A DNA stretch of 64,000 nt from Lunularia cruciata (taxonomy: Eukaryota; Streptophyta; Marchantiopsida; Lunulariales; Lunulariaceae): NCBI GenBank assembly GCA_948567375.1, contig OX419756.1, positions 72,084,552 through 72,148,551 on the forward strand, read 5' to 3'. Of this stretch, positions 60,948 to 64,000 are shown in pieces. Below the pieces are notes generated by a model. The model saw only the letters and a list, made by a program, of their open reading frames with translations. It did not search any database and had not been told where the DNA came from. Position numbers and translations under genes: made by a program. Numbering within the stretch: the stretch's first letter is position 1; each line of letters begins with the position of its first letter.

Positions 60948-63398
60948 TTGCATCCTATAGCAGTAGAGGGACTACCACTAGAGGTCTTAGATTATCAGCC
61001 TGAGCAGCCTTTATGTCTTGATAGGTCGCTATTTGCACAAGCATTGTGCACTGCCCCTCAGCTTTCCTCAGGAGGCTTGTCAGGGATGGTTTATGAGCAC
61101 CTTAGAGATTGCTTCCAGGCAGATGATCCTTCTAGTGGTTTTACCGAGTTGTTTCAGGTGGCTGTAGTAGTAGCGAGAGGAGATATTCCTATGTCTGTTA
61201 GTCGGATCTTAGGTGCTAGTCGACTTCTCGCGATCGAGAAAGACACGGGAGGCATTAGACCGATTGCTATTGGAGAGATCTTTTTGCGTTTGGTCAGTCA
61301 TACCATTGTCCTTCAACATCGTTCTCACTTTCGACAGCACCTTAGTCCACATCAGTTTGGAGTAGCTACACATGGAGGATGTGAGGCTATATCTCTAGGC
61401 ATTAGAGCACTCCTAGATATCCATCTGGAGTGGGTCGTCCTACAGGTGGACGTTGAGAACGCTTTTAATAGAGTCTCACGTGCATCCATCTTTAGAGAGC
61501 TTAGGGAGGCTGGTGGATCCTTGGCAAGTCTCATTCCTTTTGTGCGGTCTTTTTATGGCTATCCTGCTTCCCTTTACTACCAGCATGGTGGTTCACAGGA
61601 GGGAGTCACCGTCTTGGAGTCAGCTGTTGGTACACGTCAAGGAGATCCTTTGGGGTGGCCCTTATTTGCCATGGCTCACTTTAGAGCTCTCCTGTCTACT
61701 ACTTTGGCCATGCCAGGTTGTGTATTTCCATCCTTGGCAGATGATACATACATCGTAGGCCATGTAGATCAGATTAGGCAAGCCTTTGACTACTTGACTA
61801 CCGAGCTACATCTAGTAGGCTTGAGAGTCAAGGTGTCAAAGTGTAGGGCATGGTCCCCTTTAGGTATCCCTCCCCACCTTGAGCTTCCAGAGGGGTGTAT
61901 CACATCCACAGAGGGACTTCGTGTTCTTGGAGTGCCAGTAGGATCGGAGGATTTTGTCACACGCTTCTTGGACGCTGCCCTTGCAGAGAATGTTCTCCAT
62001 GTGGATGACCTTCCATTACTAGGAGATCCGCAGGTGGCATTTGGTATACTCTCTTCCAGTATTGCTCGTCGACCATCCTACCTCATCCGTACAGTTCCCC
62101 CCTCATCGTCCTTCCTATCACGTCTGAGAGCATTTGATAGGAGGATTATGGGAGTCTTTGGTGATATTATTGGACCAGGGACTTTTGAGTGTGTGACAGG
62201 GGATTTGGCACGTAGACAGACGGCTCTACCGATCTCATGTGGTGGGGTTGGCTTGCTTTCTATGGAGGAGATGGCACTTATAGCGTTTTTGGGTAGTTGT
62301 GCCCTCTCGGCACCCCTACTTGCCTCTCGTTTTGTGGTTGCTGATAGGCCGGTTTTGGAGACTTATGTGACAGAGGTGGAGGGAGGATCCTTTTCTCTCC
62401 AGGTGTTATTGCGGCAGACGAGAGATAGTCTATCTCCACGAGCACGAGAGGGTTTTCCACCGTTTGCTTCACTATCGTCAGATTGGACTAGAGGTCTACA
62501 GTCTTCCTTGATGGAGCGACAGTGTGAGCATACGCTACATTCTCTCTTAGTTGACTCGTCCATTCCTCAGGCTACTAGAGCACGTCTACGCTCTTGCTCC
62601 GGCAAGGGTGCAGGCTCGTGGATCCTAGCTCGACCATGCATTAGGGCTTTCCGACTCGCACCGGCTACTTTCTCTACAGCGATGAGGTTTCGCCTAGGTT
62701 TGGTCCACCCATCTGCATCTTCACTACTCACTTGTGAGTGTGGTTCTACACTAGATGCAGCGGCGGTCCACATGACACGGTGTCCTTTTGGAGGACAGAG
62801 GATAGCTACCCATGATGCCATTAGAGACATAGTGTTTGCTATGGCACGAGAGAGTGGATACTTGGCTTGGAGGGAGCGTTCGTATGCGTTGCAGACGACA
62901 CGTGTCAGGGCAGACTTATACTTGGTCCGAGATGATCAGGTGACAGTAGCGGATGTCGTGGTGACGGACCCTACGCGAGATACAGTTTCGGAGGGAGTGA
63001 TTACCCATCCCCTTGGATGGGCGGCGAGTGCAGCAGCAGGTCGCAAGGTCTCCAAGTATAGGGGCATGCAGCGAGGTCACCTCTTTGTTCCTCTAGCCTT
63101 GGAGTTATATGGAGCAATGGACACGGCATTTGACACATTTGTCAGGGAGTGCGCAAGAGCTTATCATGTTAGGCGGCAGGGGGTACCACTCTCACTCTCA
63201 TACTTTGTTGCTTACTTTAGACAATGTGTATCCATTGCTCTACAGAGGGCTGTGGCTGGTGCAATCCATAGGAGAGCAATCACATTAGGTGATGTTTCTT
63301 TGGATGCTCCAGTTGTGTGTAGACCGTACAACTTGCATAGCTCGGATATCTTAGGTGCGGTAGGGCAGATTTCTCATACAGACTCTATTGGGGCTTAG
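60948..63398 (+). CDS. Reverse transcriptase plus RLE-like endonuclease
   Basis: An intact 816-codon frame, the C-terminal three quarters of the LINE protein. RT motifs: GGIRPIAIGEIFLRLVS (101-117), LQVDVENAFN (motif A, D168), GTRQGDPLGWPLF (motif B, 228-240), SLADDTYIVG (motif C, D265 and D266), VGLRVKVSKCRAW (motif D/E). The C-terminus carries a knuckle CEC...H...C (C596, C598, H608, C612), then HDAIRD (622-627) and RADLYL-x10-VADVVVTD (D656, D669, D674), matching the arrangement of the restriction-like endonuclease of R2/NeSL/HERO-type elements, where a (K/R)PD...D signature follows a CCHC knuckle; here Ala replaces Pro. There is no AP endonuclease upstream. All key residues remain, but the protein lacks its zinc finger because the upstream frame is broken, so autonomous activity is unlikely. 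The frame's first Met (60948) is not the native start. Confidence 0.85.
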   Translation: MHPIAVEGLPLEVLDYQPEQPLCLDRSLFAQALCTAPQLSSGGLSGMVYEHLRDCFQADDPSSGFTELFQVAVVVARGDIPMSVSRILGASRLLAIEKDTGGIRPIAIGEIFLRLVSHTIVLQHRSHFRQHLSPHQFGVATHGGCEAISLGIRALLDIHLEWVVLQVDVENAFNRVSRASIFRELREAGGSLASLIPFVRSFYGYPASLYYQHGGSQEGVTVLESAVGTRQGDPLGWPLFAMAHFRALLSTTLAMPGCVFPSLADDTYIVGHVDQIRQAFDYLTTELHLVGLRVKVSKCRAWSPLGIPPHLELPEGCITSTEGLRVLGVPVGSEDFVTRFLDAALAENVLHVDDLPLLGDPQVAFGILSSSIARRPSYLIRTVPPSSSFLSRLRAFDRRIMGVFGDIIGPGTFECVTGDLARRQTALPISCGGVGLLSMEEMALIAFLGSCALSAPLLASRFVVADRPVLETYVTEVEGGSFSLQVLLRQTRDSLSPRAREGFPPFASLSSDWTRGLQSSLMERQCEHTLHSLLVDSSIPQATRARLRSCSGKGAGSWILARPCIRAFRLAPATFSTAMRFRLGLVHPSASSLLTCECGSTLDAAAVHMTRCPFGGQRIATHDAIRDIVFAMARESGYLAWRERSYALQTTRVRADLYLVRDDQVTVADVVVTDPTRDTVSEGVITHPLGWAASAAAGRKVSKYRGMQRGHLFVPLALELYGAMDTAFDTFVRECARAYHVRRQGVPLSLSYFVAYFRQCVSIALQRAVAGAIHRRAITLGDVSLDAPVVCRPYNLHSSDILGAVGQISHTDSIGA

Positions 63399-63487
63399 CC
63401 CCATGTTACCTTTTTTGTCTCTCCCTTGTACGGCTTGATGGGGTCTTCCCATCCTTCATTTTTCCTACGCGGTCGCCTTTTTTCTTC

Positions 63488-63736
63488 GAATTATGAGATG
63501 AAATTTCAAATTACTTCATACACTCACAATTTCCAAGAAACATGATTATCATGGATCATATAATAGGAGGAGATGGGTTCATTCGCCCAAATTTCTCATA
63601 TTAAGCTACAACAAGACAACAACATTATAAGACTAGGAAGGCTATAAATGTAAGAGCATAACGATTTTATTGCAAATACTTAGAAAGTACTTAAGTAATT
63701 TATATTTATCCTTAATTATGTATATACTAGGGCGGG
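63488..63736. other. AT-rich spacer
   Basis: Contains the right copy of the element's 9-bp flanking repeat (63488-63496) and otherwise nothing recognisable. Confidence 0.4.
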
Positions 63737-64000
63737 TCACTAGCGCAAGTCTTTGCTCGTGCTTCGGCAAGGGTGCAGATTCTTGGATCGTAGCTAGATT
63801 GTGCATTAGGGCATTCTGACTCGCACTAGCTACTTTCTCTACAACGACAAGGTTTTGCCTAGATTTGATCAGTGGATCTTCATTATTCACTTGTGAGTAT
63901 GATTCTACACTAGATATAGTAGTGGTCCCTACGTCACGGTGTCCTTTTAAAGGACAGAGTATAGCTATCCATGATGATATCAGAGACATAGTGCTTGTAT
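63737..64000 (+). mobile_element. RLE-type LINE, partial copy at window edge
   Basis: Matches about 62578-62840 of the best copy (the CCHC-knuckle region) at roughly 80% by eye and runs off the window. The left boundary is abrupt, so the copy is 5'-truncated or was cut by a rearrangement. Confidence 0.8.

Larger units (their letters stand above)
59715..63487 (+). mobile_element. RLE-type non-LTR retrotransposon, best copy (E)
   Basis: An about 3.77-kb copy: 5' UTR of about 515 bp, one ORF frame (60232-63398), and a 3' UTR of about 85 bp ending ...GCGGTCGCCTTTTTT without a poly(A) tail. A 9-bp direct repeat GAATTATGA flanks it (59706-59714 and 63488-63496), with imperfect similarity beyond. 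Two small hairpins mark the 3' end: 63390-63402 (GGGGC/GCCCC, with the stop codon TAG across its loop) and 63437-63453 (GATGGG/CCCATC). Both occur in the truncated fragment at 6102-6262 as well, so they may be the structure recognised by the reverse transcriptase. Neighbouring copies show that the ORF was once about 1,055 codons. Confidence 0.9.

Noticed and set aside
61352-61534. Antisense ORFs inside the LINE copies
   Set aside because: They recur in every copy as mirror images of the RT frame and carry no independent motif.

Overview
The window looks like nuclear DNA of a land plant, probably a seed-free one such as a bryophyte or lycophyte. The clade is an inference; no search was possible. 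Reasons: three genes with many short GT-AG introns encode proteins of land-plant families, and they sit in AT-rich DNA full of decayed transposons. There is no operon structure, CRISPR array, rRNA or tRNA gene that I could support.

Four genes on the + strand can be followed exon by exon with consistent phase: (1) a START/lipid-transport protein, 13880-19995, 9 exons, 710 aa; (2) a zinc peptidase of family M16 (PQQL type), 30270-37772, 21 exons, 1006 aa, with one GC-AG intron; (3) an unrecognised gene with a very acidic C-terminus, about 48938-52782; (4) LPXB, lipid-A-disaccharide synthase, 55107-58442, 8 exons, 485 aa. A fifth possible gene lies on the - strand at about 53394-54803. These genes do not obviously work together.

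Roughly a quarter of the window is one family of non-LTR retrotransposon, present as about ten copies or pieces on both strands: 6102-6262 (+), 6892-7190 (-), 8246-8393 (-), 9575-12092 (-), 21988-25321 (-), 40929-41200 (-), 41539-44778 (-), 44820-48575 (+), 59715-63487 (+) and 63737-64000 (+, cut by the window edge). Its reading frame of about 1,055 codons carries an N-terminal C2H2 zinc finger, a reverse transcriptase, a CCHC-type knuckle and a C-terminal motif matching a restriction-like endonuclease (RLE). Three copies carry exact or near-exact flanking repeats of 8-14 bp at unrelated sequences. RLE elements are usually site-specific and rarely reported from land plants, so this is the most interesting system here.

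Other mobile DNA: a decayed PIF/Harbinger transposase at 3509-5030 (-) that still shows its D-D-E positions, and a 735-bp solo LTR (23642-24376) with an exact 5-bp target duplication, nested in one RLE element. The first 3.4 kb and 24.9-30.1 kb are AT-rich repeat DNA, including a diverged repeat shared between about 1.3 kb (-) and 27.4 kb (+), a 54-bp tandem repeat and a long TA run. A block of about 500 bp is tandemly duplicated inside an intron of the START gene, with a diverged third copy in an intron of the M16 gene.
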